Source of the DNA: WHSW01 sp963767475
GTDB taxonomy: Bacteria; Actinomycetota; Thermoleophilia; Solirubrobacterales; 70-9
Assembly: GCA_963767475.1 (NCBI GenBank)
Contig: CAVYEI010000002.1
Span: 496,001-560,000, forward strand
Length of the DNA: 64,000 nucleotides
Direction of reading: 5' to 3'
Under the pieces are notes generated by a model that worked only from the letters and a program-made list of their open reading frames with translations, was not told the DNA's origin and searched no databases. The position numbers and the translations under genes are program-made. Below, one piece after another: positions 17,463 through 25,133 of the stretch; the stretch's first letter is position 1, and each line of letters starts with the position of its first letter.

Positions 17463-18053
17463 TCAGCTCAGACCCTCTGGAAACCGCCTTGGAGCGAGCG
17501 CGCCGGAAACCACACGGGCAAACACCTCTTGGACGCGCAAGGGCTCATCCCCGAGCTGCTTACTGCACTCAGCCAAAAGAGCGTTGAGGTCCGGCATGGC
17601 GCCGTACTCGACGTACCAGCGGTCGAGCTCGTCGAGTGGCCTCCCGCTGACGGCGCCCGAAACGATCGACGCTAGGAGCGTCCGCCGATCCGCGCCGCGA
17701 GATGCGGTCTCGCGGATGCGCCAGAGCGCGATCGCGGTCAGGATCGGGGTGCCCAGCGCAAACATGCACAGGATCAGGAGGACCTTGCCCGCGATAGAGC
17801 CGCTCGCGAGACCGCCGAGAAATCGCATGCTTTCCTCGGGACCGAACTCCACCAACAGCCTCACGATCGCGGCTGCTAGTACGAGTTGGCAGACACACAC
17901 GCCGATGTAGCTCCGCAGCCATGCTGGGATGCGCTCTGCTTCCGGCGTGACCACCACCTCGATGAGCCAGCCAAGCGTCACGACAATCATGAGGATCGCG
18001 AGCATGAACGCTGCAATCATCGGGAAGTGCTCCCAGTGACCAGTCACGGTCAT
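17463..18053 (-). CDS. three-TM membrane protein, unrecognised
   Basis: About 196 residues. The start is ambiguous: ATG codons at 18056 and 18053 or a GTG two codons later, all behind AAGGAG. Three hydrophobic segments (about 13-35, 44-68 and 86-112) are followed by an 80-residue soluble tail (LDELDRWYVEYGAMPDLNA, LNALLAECSKQLG). I do not recognise the family. It sits between the 91-residue protein and the HisC-like gene. It could anchor or regulate a membrane step of the pathway; that is a guess from position only. Confidence 0.7.
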   Translation of the reverse strand: MTVTGHWEHFPMIAAFMLAILMIVVTLGWLIEVVVTPEAERIPAWLRSYIGVCVCQLVLAAAIVRLLVEFGPEESMRFLGGLASGSIAGKVLLILCMFALGTPILTAIALWRIRETASRGADRRTLLASIVSGAVSGRPLDELDRWYVEYGAMPDLNALLAECSKQLGDEPLRVQEVFARVVSGALAPRRFPEGLS

Positions 18054-18094
18054 CATCTCCTTCTTGGGATGGATTTGGAGGCTTTCGGCCTCCT

Positions 18095-18117
18095 CGCGCC
18101 TGAACGGTTCAGGCGCG
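18095..18117 (-). terminator. intergenic hairpin overlapping the stop of the 91-residue gene
   Basis: Perfect 11-bp arms (18095-18105 and 18107-18117) around one base; the TGA at 18109-18111 lies inside. A 6-bp hairpin follows at 18077-18093, just before the ribosome site of the next gene. Confidence 0.55.
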
Positions 18118-18384
18118 GAGAGTCCGCAGCGCGAACGCAGCACTCCGGTTGGTGTGGACCAGACGCTTTGCCTCGCGGATGCACGCGCCCCGGATTCGCG
18201 GTGCCTTGGTGCCCTCGCCGTACGCCTCCGGCAACTGCTTGGCCATCATCTGGGCGACCAGGGCTCGGCCTTCCTCGCCCAGGTTGAAGACTGCGTTCAG
18301 GGCGGCGCCCGGCCTCAACGTGGCGCGCTCAGCCAGGTCCATCAGGTGCTCGAAGGAGTCGGTCAGGTTGGTGGTCGTGGACAT
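18109..18384 (-). CDS. small protein, 91 residues, unrecognised
   Basis: Starts MSTTTN behind AAGGAA. Predicted mostly helical (SFEHLMDLAERATL, GRALVAQMMAKQLPEAYG) with a basic C-terminus rich in Arg. No motif recognised. C-rich third codon positions and its own ribosome site support coding. It lies between the MDR gene and the membrane protein gene. Confidence 0.65.
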   Translation of the reverse strand: MSTTTNLTDSFEHLMDLAERATLRPGAALNAVFNLGEEGRALVAQMMAKQLPEAYGEGTKAPRIRGACIREAKRLVHTNRSAAFALRTLRA

Positions 18385-18492
18385 GAGGGGGTGGTTCCTT
18401 CCGTGACGGGCCGCTCATTGCTGAACGGTTGAGAAGATGTTCTCTTCGTTCGCTGTTACCGGTGGATCGACGATCGGGTCCGCCAGGGGGCC

Positions 18493-19488
18493 TCACATCA
18501 CCACGAGGGCCTTGATCAGCGAAGCCTCACGCGGTTGCCACGCCATCGCGTGGAACGCGTCGTTGATCTCGTCGAGGCCGTAGTGGTGAGTTAGCACCGG
18601 TCCGAAGTCGAAGCGAGGAGACGCAAGGATCGTGAGTGCGGTCTCGGTCGCTCGGACGAGGTAGGACAGGTCTCGGCCCGAGCATTCGACGAGCTCGATC
18701 CCGCTGCGCGCGGCCTCCGAGATGGTCTGCCTCGGGGCGTCGACGCCCCATCGATAGCCGACCTTGGCGACCTTCCCGCCTGGTATGGCGGCGCTGCCCT
18801 TTCGCGTGACCTGGAGCGCAAGCGGAACGCCTTGCGGCGGGCCCCAGGTGTCGAACGTGACGTCCGCGCCGTCAGGGCCCAGGAGGTCGTGCACGGCATC
18901 GATCGCCTCCTTGGCGATGTTGACCACGCGGGTAGCACCGAGTCCCTCGGCGACCGTGAGCGGATGGTCCCGGCGCCCGATGACGATGACCTCGCTTGCG
19001 CCGATAGAACAGGCGGCCGTCAGCATCTGCGCCACACCCCCAGTGCCGAGGATGACGACCTTCTGGCCCTTGACCTGGCCAACGTCGTCGAGGAGGTGGA
19101 TCGCGAACCCGAGCTGATGTGCGAGCAGCGGGTAAGCGACCGAGGGACCGACTTTGACGCAGCGCGTCGCCGGGACGATGACCTCCTCCCCGAAACCCGA
19201 CAACGGACGCTCTTGCAGCGGGATCACAAGGTCGCCGGGCCTCACGTGGTTCACGCCCCAACCGACTCGCCTTACCCGACCCACGGCCTCGCCGCCGATC
19301 GAAGGTGCTGCGGACGTGCCCCGGTAGACGGCCTTCCAGAACTGGTCGTTCAAGAAGAACTGCGACTCGAGACCGTTGACGCCGCAGGCGTTGATCTGGA
19401 CGCGGACCTCCTCGTAGCCCAGGTCGCGAGGCGGCTCGTGCCGGAAACCTATGTCGTGATAAGCGTCGAGCTCTGCGAACTTCGTCAA
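18493..19488 (-). CDS. MDR-family oxidoreductase without catalytic zinc ligands
   Basis: About 331 residues from a TTG at 19488 with AAGG eight bases upstream. The GTG at 19560 is less likely, because the extension would run through an intergenic hairpin. GroES-like N-domain plus Rossmann domain (VVILGTGGVAQM, IVIGRR). The zinc-ligand positions of medium-chain alcohol dehydrogenases are changed (CGVNG for CGVCx, GGEAVG for GHExxG), so it resembles quinone-oxidoreductase or crotonyl-CoA reductase-type enzymes that reduce C=C or C=O with NAD(P)H. Part of the same transcript; substrate unknown. Confidence 0.78.
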   Translation of the reverse strand: MTKFAELDAYHDIGFRHEPPRDLGYEEVRVQINACGVNGLESQFFLNDQFWKAVYRGTSAAPSIGGEAVGRVRRVGWGVNHVRPGDLVIPLQERPLSGFGEEVIVPATRCVKVGPSVAYPLLAHQLGFAIHLLDDVGQVKGQKVVILGTGGVAQMLTAACSIGASEVIVIGRRDHPLTVAEGLGATRVVNIAKEAIDAVHDLLGPDGADVTFDTWGPPQGVPLALQVTRKGSAAIPGGKVAKVGYRWGVDAPRQTISEAARSGIELVECSGRDLSYLVRATETALTILASPRFDFGPVLTHHYGLDEINDAFHAMAWQPREASLIKALVVM

Positions 19489-19518
19489 TTCGATCGCCTT
19501 CTTAGATGGATGGGACCC

Positions 19519-19551
19519 GCGTCCGGGGTGCTGTCGGGGCACCGCGGACGC
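19519..19551 (-). terminator. intergenic hairpin before the MDR gene
   Basis: 13-bp arms (19519-19531 and 19539-19551) with one mismatch and a 7-nt loop. It supports starting the MDR gene downstream, at 19488. Confidence 0.5.
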
Positions 19552-19675
19552 AGCGGTCACTGCGTGTTCCGACTCAGCTCAGCCGCCGAGGCAGGGTGGC
19601 TGCTCGCCCTCGTTGAGGACGCCAACCTGGCGATACCGCTCGCCGATGATTCCTTCTGATCCTTAGGCGACATGA

Positions 19676-20188
19676 CTAGTAGATGGGCCGGAGCGCGACC
19701 ACGCGCAAGACGAGACCGGTGTCGGTTAGCCCGCACTCGACGTCCATCTGGACCTTGCCGCCGCTGTCGGCGCTCAGCACCAGCGCGGCGACATTCTTGC
19801 GGGGGTCGTCGGAACCGTCGTACTTGGCCTCCGACAGCCATGGATACGCGGGGCAGATGGATCGGATGTCCGTCGGACGGTCGTCGCACCGCAACGCAAT
19901 CCGCACGAGCGCCACCACGTCGTCGTCCGCCATCAGCAGGCGCCTGACCCAATCCTCGGGCGGTTCGTCGTCCTCGCTTTGGTCGTCGGCAAACTCGACC
20001 CGGACCCGGTCTCCCCGCAACGCGCGGTTGATCGAGGCGCGGGGGCCCATCGCGCTCTTGCCGACGACCACCATGGCGAGAACCAACCCGAGCACCACTA
20101 TGAGGGTCGGATCGCTCGCGATCGCCTCGAGCAGAGTGCCACCCACCAAGAAGGCGGCGATGAGACCGAAGACGACGTAGCCGATCAC
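19676..20188 (-). CDS. two-TM membrane protein, unrecognised
   Basis: 170 residues from a GTG at 20188 with AAGGAG in front, overlapping the TGA of the upstream gene (GTGA). Two hydrophobic segments at the N-terminus (VIGYVVFGLIAAFLV and LIVVLGLVLAMVVVG), then an acidic linker (DDQSEDDEPPED) and a soluble domain ending GLVLRVVALRPIY. The long frame to 20575 is antisense-like and unsupported. Translationally coupled to the W-rich protein upstream, so they may interact. Confidence 0.72.
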   Translation of the reverse strand: MIGYVVFGLIAAFLVGGTLLEAIASDPTLIVVLGLVLAMVVVGKSAMGPRASINRALRGDRVRVEFADDQSEDDEPPEDWVRRLLMADDDVVALVRIALRCDDRPTDIRSICPAYPWLSEAKYDGSDDPRKNVAALVLSADSGGKVQMDVECGLTDTGLVLRVVALRPIY

Positions 20189-20931
20189 GACTGCTCCTTT
20201 CCGCCCAGGATGTCGGTCGCTTCGCCCAGCCAGAAGCGGCGTACGTAAGGGCCCCAGTCCGGGCTCACCCTCCACTCCAGTGAGTACGTCTGCCACCGGG
20301 ACTGGCTGGTGACGATCAACGACGGCCCGTCGCTCTCGCTGCCGGGGCGCCACTCGAAGCGTCGGTCCCCGAACGTGCCGGCACCCTGCGCTCCGAGCTC
20401 GCCAGCCTGCCAGCCGCGCCCGATCGCGTCCCACTGCCGCATGCTCTCGGCCGCGTTGTAGTGGATGCTGCACGTGTTGGCGCGCATGGCCTCCTCCACT
20501 GGGGTCGTGGACATGAGCAGGCCGCCCGCCAGGACCAACTCCTCCGTGTCGTCCTCGCGTTCTGTCGCGTGCCATCGGCCAGCACTGACGGCGTAGACGT
20601 ACGGCTTGCCGGCCGTGCTCAGCCGGAGCTCCACCGAGTACGCGCGCGGCGCGGTGTAGTAGGACGGGCGCTGGACCCAGAGCCGCATGCTGCCCGCGCT
20701 CGTTCCGGGTCGCCAGGCGAACGCCGAGACCGTCGCCAGTTCAGTGGCGGCCCGGAAACCGGTGGCGCCGTAGGCGCCCCCAACCCAGAGGCGGTTGACC
20801 TCGGCCGCGATCGTGCGAGCGTCGCCCCTCGGGAACTGAAGGTTCAGCTCTTCCACCAGCGCGGCTTTCGCACTCGCTCGCCAGCAGAGTCCCTCGAACG
20901 CGATCAGGGTCTCGGTACGGGAATCAGTCAT
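20185..20931 (-). CDS. Trp-rich protein, paralogue 1, unrecognised
   Basis: 248 residues from the ATG at 20931 (GGAGACACCCC upstream). The ribosome site abuts a perfect 12-bp palindrome (CCTTCGCGAAGG), which could fold over it. The protein shares a block pattern with the product of 21401-22174: AFAWRPG...RLWVQRP, then near the C-terminus a block starting LEWRVSPDWGPYVRRFW. No catalytic motif is evident and no secretion signal is visible. These paralogues look like structural or binding proteins specific to this cluster. Confidence 0.72.
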   Translation of the reverse strand: MTDSRTETLIAFEGLCWRASAKAALVEELNLQFPRGDARTIAAEVNRLWVGGAYGATGFRAATELATVSAFAWRPGTSAGSMRLWVQRPSYYTAPRAYSVELRLSTAGKPYVYAVSAGRWHATEREDDTEELVLAGGLLMSTTPVEEAMRANTCSIHYNAAESMRQWDAIGRGWQAGELGAQGAGTFGDRRFEWRPGSESDGPSLIVTSQSRWQTYSLEWRVSPDWGPYVRRFWLGEATDILGGKEQS

Positions 20932-20975
20932 GGGGTGTCTCCTTCGCGAAGGCTTGGACATGGCTAGGGATGGGC

Positions 20976-21305
20976 TCACGCCGGCCGGCGCGGGAACAGG
21001 TTGCGCTCGCGGAGGTGCTGCTCGGCCTCGAGCTGGAGCTCGAAGCCGGGGCGCCCGGCCTTCCCGGTCCAGGTGTGGAGGACCTTGACCTTGTCCTCGT
21101 CGAGGCCCCAGGGGTGAAGCTCCGAGACGGTGAAGGTGGCCTGGTCGGTCCCGGCGTCGACCTTTTCCTCGATCAGGAACCGACGCATGGGCTCGAGGAT
21201 TCCGAAGGTGATGAACTGGCCGTCGGACCGCGGGGTGACGATGGTGGTCATGTACTCGATGTGCTGGCGCGCGGGGCGACCGAACAGCATCGGGGTGTCG
21301 TTCAT
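20976..21305 (-). CDS. small protein, 109 residues, unrecognised
   Basis: Starts at the ATG at 21305 with AGGAGG six bases upstream (a TTG two codons earlier is less likely). Sequence opens MNDTPMLFGRPARQ and has a beta-rich middle (GQFITFGILEPMRRFLIEE, ATFTVSELHPWGLDEDKV). No family recognised. Between the two Trp-rich paralogues. Confidence 0.7.
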   Translation of the reverse strand: MNDTPMLFGRPARQHIEYMTTIVTPRSDGQFITFGILEPMRRFLIEEKVDAGTDQATFTVSELHPWGLDEDKVKVLHTWTGKAGRPGFELQLEAEQHLRERNLFPRRPA

Positions 21306-21400
21306 CTTCAACCTCCTGGTTGGTGTCGGAACGTCTGCTTGGAGACGGGTGAGGTGGCGAGGACTACTCGGCTACTCGATCTCGGATCGGATGGATGGGC

Positions 21401-22174
21401 TCAGAACCAGCGGCCGCCGGTCACCTTGTTGACCCAGGCCCGCCAGCCGCTCAGGTTGGGGTCGGGGCGGTCGTCAGCGTCGCCAGTCCAGAAGCTGCGA
21501 ACGAAAGCGCCCCAGCGCGGGCTCAGGGCCCACTCCAGCGAGAAGGCCCGTTCGCCGCTGCGGTGGCGCGCCACCGTGGTCGTGATCACGGTGCGCTCGT
21601 ATGGGTCCGGGCCTTCGCTCCAGCGGATCTCGCGGTCGCCGATCAGCCCCGAGCCGTTGGGCGAGTAGTTGCCCTCGAACCATTCCTTGGCGGTGAAGGC
21701 GGCGGCGCCGAAGGTCCCGGTCGCGTCCTCGAGCGCGCAGCCGAGCTCCTTGTCCATCTGCTGCTCGACCGACTCCAAGCACTGGAGCTTGTCGACGATG
21801 ATCAGCTCGCCTCGGTCTTGGGGGTGGCCTGTGTCGCGGCGCCCGCCGATGCCGAAGCGGTGGGCGCAGGGCCACTCGTCGCCCGGCGTGATCCAGAACT
21901 CGATCCAGTAGATGCGCGGAGTCTCGACGCTGTCGCGCGGGGCCTGGACGTAGAGGCGAAGCTCCTGGGGGTCGGCGCCGGGGGTCCAGGCAAAGGCGTC
22001 GAACGTGGCGGCCTTCTCGAAGCCGGGCTTTGCGACCAGACCTCGCTGGAGCAGGCTCTGGACCTGAGCGAGGGCGCTGTTGGCCTGCAGCTCGGGGTGG
22101 GCGAGCGCGGCTTGCATCTCCTGCTTGACGGACGGTTGGCACGGAAGTTTTCCGAGGCGGACCGAAGAGGACAT
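21401..22174 (-). CDS. Trp-rich protein, paralogue 2, unrecognised
   Basis: 257 residues from the ATG at 22174 (AGGAAGG upstream). Shares AFAWTPG...RLYVQAP and a C-terminal block starting LEWALSPRWGAFVRSFW with the product of 20185-20931, with similar spacing. It is followed by DADDRPDPNLSGW and a Trp-ending tail. Not recognised. The antisense plus-strand frame here (21395-22858) is long only because of high GC and is not counted. Confidence 0.72.
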   Translation of the reverse strand: MSSSVRLGKLPCQPSVKQEMQAALAHPELQANSALAQVQSLLQRGLVAKPGFEKAATFDAFAWTPGADPQELRLYVQAPRDSVETPRIYWIEFWITPGDEWPCAHRFGIGGRRDTGHPQDRGELIIVDKLQCLESVEQQMDKELGCALEDATGTFGAAAFTAKEWFEGNYSPNGSGLIGDREIRWSEGPDPYERTVITTTVARHRSGERAFSLEWALSPRWGAFVRSFWTGDADDRPDPNLSGWRAWVNKVTGGRWF

Positions 22175-22195
22175 TGGCAATTGCCTTCCTGGATG

Positions 22196-22222
22196 GATCG
22201 CCGCCCCGGCGGGGTGGCGATC
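22196..22222 (-). terminator. intergenic hairpin after the zinc-ribbon gene
   Basis: Arms 22196-22207 and 22211-22222 pair over 12 bp including one G-T, around a 3-nt loop. About 28 nt after the stop at 22250. Confidence 0.55.
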
Positions 22223-22249
22223 GGGTGCGATGTATGCGAGGGAGAACGG

Positions 22250-23032
22250 CTACGGCTCGAAAGCAGCGGTCATCGGACCGGGAGTGAAGCCCTCGATGAG
22301 CAGATCTGGTCCCATCGTGATCTCGGCGCTCGATCCGGGCATCGCGGAACGGCGGGCCTCGATCACCTCGAGCACGCGCTTAGCGATCGTCCTGAGCGAG
22401 CCGGCGCGGCGACCGAGACCCTTCATGAGCGGGGCGGCGATCGCGGGGTCGAAAGCTCCGAGCTCTGCCGCGAGGAGGTTCTGGGCGTGTCCGAACTCCC
22501 GGTTGCACTCGTGGCAGAACTCGACCGGGATGCCCCCGAACCTCCCTCGGTACTCGGACCGCCGCTGCTCGCAGACAGCACAAGGAGGCATCGGCGGCCT
22601 GGTCACGTTCGGGTCCGGAGCAAAGCGGGCGCCATCGCTGGCGAACCAGCCATAGCGCTGGTCGTAGTAGTGGTACCAGAAGTTCACCAGGACGTCCGGA
22701 ATCCAGAAGCGGCCACCGAGCCGGTACCAGCGGGTGGGGATGTCTCGCGGCGAAAGGAGGCTGTGCTCGGTGGTGGCGGTGGTCAGCTCGACGCCGGACG
22801 TGAGGGGGTTGCCATCGGCGTCCTCGATGATGCGGGGGCAGTCGCCCTCGTCGTATGAGGTGAAGCCGGCGGCCTCGAGGAGGTCACGCTCCGCCTCGGC
22901 GGCGATCCGAACGGCGGGCTCCCCATCCGGCCAGTTGAGTGCCGCGACTTCGTACTGGGCGGTCAGACAGGTCTTTACCAGGGTGGGGTCCAAGGGCGGC
23001 ACGGTGACGATCACATCGTTGCGGTCGGACAT
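22250..23032 (-). CDS. zinc-ribbon protein, unrecognised
   Basis: 260 residues from the ATG at 23032 with TTGGAGG in front. The middle carries two Cys pairs, CAVC and, about 20 residues on, CHEC, which looks like a zinc ribbon. Before it are FWYHYYDQRYGWF and a Pro-rich stretch; after it is a helical region (KGLGRRAGSLRTIAKRVLEV). I cannot assign a function. The frame stays open upstream to an ATG at 23425 (see the next entry), so a longer protein of 391 residues is formally possible. Confidence 0.68.
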   Translation of the reverse strand: MSDRNDVIVTVPPLDPTLVKTCLTAQYEVAALNWPDGEPAVRIAAEAERDLLEAAGFTSYDEGDCPRIIEDADGNPLTSGVELTTATTEHSLLSPRDIPTRWYRLGGRFWIPDVLVNFWYHYYDQRYGWFASDGARFAPDPNVTRPPMPPCAVCEQRRSEYRGRFGGIPVEFCHECNREFGHAQNLLAAELGAFDPAIAAPLMKGLGRRAGSLRTIAKRVLEVIEARRSAMPGSSAEITMGPDLLIEGFTPGPMTAAFEP

Positions 23033-23223
23033 GGATCCTCCAATGCGAAGAGGGCGCGAAGCAAAAAAGGGGGCGGGTACGGCGAAGGCCGAAGGCGCCA
23101 ACAGCGCCCTGGTCCGCATCAGCGCAGGCGAGGGCCTCGCAGGCCCCCGCCTACTCCGAGAATGGGTGCAAGGTCGAACAGTCCGCCGTCGATCGACCGC
23201 GACTGTCCGAGGGGGTTGAGATG

Positions 23224-23425
23224 TCACCGAGGCGATGCCGTCGGGCATGGCCATGGAGGTGGTTGCCAGGGCGCTCTCCAGGGCGGGCCAGTGGGGAGTT
23301 GGGGTGAGGGTGTAGATGGTGGTGGTGGTGGTGATGGTCTTGGAGGAGGCCTTGCGCACGATGCCGCTAAGGCTGGTGGACATAGGTCGGGGGCTCAAGG
23401 CCTTGGTCGACATGCTGGAAACCAT
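23224..23425 (-). CDS. possible small gene at the head of the cluster (frame uncertain)
   Basis: The ATG at 23425 has a very good ribosome site (GGAGGACACAT). About 66 codons follow with strongly C-ending codons and a run of Thr (TITTTTTIYTLTPTP). Beyond about 23225 codon use collapses and a hairpin (23177-23205) follows, as after other cluster genes. There is no in-frame stop there, but a TGA one frame off at 23226-23224 would end a 66-residue protein. Either a one-base error hides the real stop, or the frame reads through into the zinc-ribbon gene. Confidence 0.4.
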
Positions 23426-23545
23426 ATGTGTCCTCCTACCTACTCAAAAGCGCCAATCCAACGGGATCGCCAGCGGGTCCGCGAAGCGGAGCCTGGTGAC
23501 TGGTGATCTATGTAGTTGGTGGACCGTGGCGGCCCGGAAAGCGCA

Positions 23546-23575
23546 TGTATAAGGGAAAGAAGTGCCTACATTGTA
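23546..23575 (-). promoter_or_regulatory. possible promoter of the cluster
   Basis: On the minus strand TATACA (23551-23546) could be a -10 box, with a weak ACAATG-like -35 about 17 nt upstream. It lies about 120 nt before the ATG at 23425. Weak evidence. Confidence 0.25.
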
Positions 23576-23639
23576 CCCCGCTGAAGGCCTGGATCAATGC
23601 CTTTTTCGGCCTGTTTGCAGGGTTTTTCGCCGATTCGAC

Positions 23640-23689
23640 GCCTTCAGCGAAGCTTCGCCGAAGGCCGCATCTGGCTCTATGAGCCAGAT
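23640..23689. repeat. two adjacent perfect palindromes upstream of the cluster
   Basis: 23640-23665 is a 26-nt palindrome (GCCTTC, one base, a 12-base core that is its own complement, one base, GAAGGC). 23669-23689 has perfect 9-bp arms with a TAT loop. Bidirectional terminator or operator sites are possible. Confidence 0.5.
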
Positions 23690-24180
23690 CCCGGCGATTT
23701 GGGGTAGAGGGCTTCGTCGATGCACTAACGAAGCGGAAAGGGGCTTCCTGACGCATTCGACGCAGCCCAGGCGGGTCTACCGAAGACCGGTCGCGACATA
23801 ACGAAGGGCGCCCTGGAAGCCCGGCTTGTGACGAGCGGCGACGAAGCTCATGGCGAAAAGGCGTCTCGGCCGCAGCTGAAAAGCCGCTGCCTCAACGTGC
23901 CAATGGCCCGAAGGGCCGGGCCCTTCCCCCGGCCCGGGCCGAGCTTCTCCGTGACTCCACGTGACGGACGCCCGGAACGGTTAGGGGCCTGGCGTCGGCA
24001 AGTTCCCGGCGTCGAGCCCGGGGCAATCCGGTCGGCCCTTGGAGGACAGGTCAGGGCCGTCTCTGCGGGCCTTGGTCGGTTGCTTCGCAGGCCCGTCGCA
24101 GCTTCCGATCCGTCCCGGCCGCTCGTCACACGTGTGGCCCTTGCCTGGGTGCTGGACTGCAGCGACGGCGCCGCGGACCC

Positions 24181-24351
24181 GTGGTCGGCGAACTCAGCCC
24201 GACGTACAAGATGATGGATCTGTCCGACGTCAGTGGTCTCGCCCTCGTTGCCTACACCGCCGAGGCGGGCTCAACGTCTGCCGAGGCCCTCGACCTCCTC
24301 GGGAGCTGGACCGCGACGATCGACGTGGCCGAGGCGGCAGAGCGAGCCTAA
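24181..24351 (+). pseudogene. C-terminal remnant of an MmyB-type HTH regulator
   Basis: 57 codons in one plus frame, reading VVGELSPTY, then ALVAYTAEAGSTSAEALDLL, and ending at TAA. This matches the last part of the ligand-binding domain of Xre-family MmyB-like regulators, which end with a VYTAEPGSPSAEALRLL-type block. The N-terminal HTH half (about 220 residues in the family) is not found upstream, so this is a truncated copy. A hairpin (24371-24398) follows as a leftover terminator. Confidence 0.65.
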
Positions 24352-24370
24352 GCGCGCGGCTCTCCGGATC

Positions 24371-24398
24371 GCTGTCGCATTCACGCGACCCCGACAGC
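24371..24398 (+). terminator. hairpin after the MmyB remnant
   Basis: 7-bp perfect arms (24371-24377 and 24392-24398), 14-nt loop, 20 nt after the TAA. No T-run. Confidence 0.35.
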
Positions 24399-24529
24399 GG
24401 TGCCGTGTCGGACCGTGCCGCATCGGCAACTAGGATGCCTCCCGCCGCTCGCCGCAAACGAGGTGTAAGCCGAGGGCAGCATCACAGGCACCTGTACCTG
24501 TCCACCTGATGAACAACGGAGGCGTCGAT

Positions 24530-24967
24530 ATGCCATCTGAGACGAGTCCCACCAACAGCGGGCGAGCCCATGTGGACGCTGCGCGTGAGTTTTTCGAGCT
24601 CCTGAACCAAAAGGACGTCGATGCGTGGGGCGAGTTGTGGCACGAACAGGGGAGGATCATCGTGCCGTACCCAGCGGAGGGGTTTCCTGACTTGATCGAG
24701 GGCAAGGACGAGATCGTCGGCGGCTTTCAGGCCCTATTTGCCAATTTCGACACGTTCGAGACCGAACTGACTGGGGTGTATCCGGCGGCGGACTCGGACG
24801 CCGTGTGCGTGGAGTACCGGGTCCACGCAACCCTGGTCGGCGGCACCGTGTACACGAACGAAAACATCGTGGTCTTCCGCTTCGAGGACGATCTGATCAC
24901 GGAGTACCACGACTACTTCGATCCGCGCCGTTTCCAGACCGTCGTTGACGCGCTGCCCGACTCCTGA
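24530..24967 (+). CDS. SnoaL/NTF2-like protein
   Basis: 145 residues from the ATG at 24530 (GGAGG seven bases upstream; an in-frame ATG at 24509 is weaker). Cone-shaped NTF2-like fold: an initial helix (AREFFELLNQKDVDAWGELW), EGKDEIVGGFQALF, and a C-terminal sheet (ENIVVFRFEDDLITEYHDYFDP). Family knowledge: such proteins are ketosteroid isomerase-like enzymes, hydrolases or ligand-binding proteins. The YHDYFDP end is typical of the SnoaL-like subgroup. Stand-alone gene; no partner in view. Confidence 0.82.
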   Translation: MPSETSPTNSGRAHVDAAREFFELLNQKDVDAWGELWHEQGRIIVPYPAEGFPDLIEGKDEIVGGFQALFANFDTFETELTGVYPAADSDAVCVEYRVHATLVGGTVYTNENIVVFRFEDDLITEYHDYFDPRRFQTVVDALPDS

Positions 24968-25133
24968 CGGCCCGACCCGCGTTGCCGGCTGCCGGGCATC
25001 GGGGTCCCCGGCGGAAGGACCGCATACGTATCTACGTCACTGCTTGAGCGGGCGAACACCCGAAGGGAACGCCCATCTACGCGCTCCCGCTTTGCGCGAG
25101 CAGCGACACTACTTGCGTATCGACCGCGGTTCC

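Larger units (their letters stand above)
23426..24180. other. long intergenic region
   Basis: About 750 bp with no gene I can support. It contains the possible cluster promoter, the two palindromes at 23640-23689, and G/C-rich inverted repeats around 23911-23942. Short frames here have no ribosome sites and no recognisable protein sequence. Confidence 0.5.

Noticed and set aside
21395..22858. 487-codon plus-strand open frame
   Set aside because: Antisense to two well-supported minus genes with ribosome sites; sequence is Ala/Gly/Glu/Arg-rich GC artefact.
23281..23340. GGT/GTG-rich run as a microsatellite or CRISPR-like repeat
   Set aside because: It encodes a Thr run in the leader ORF; no regular spacers.
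24039..24509. 156-codon plus-strand frame
   Set aside because: Overlaps the MmyB remnant in another frame, Arg/Pro-rich, no ribosome site.
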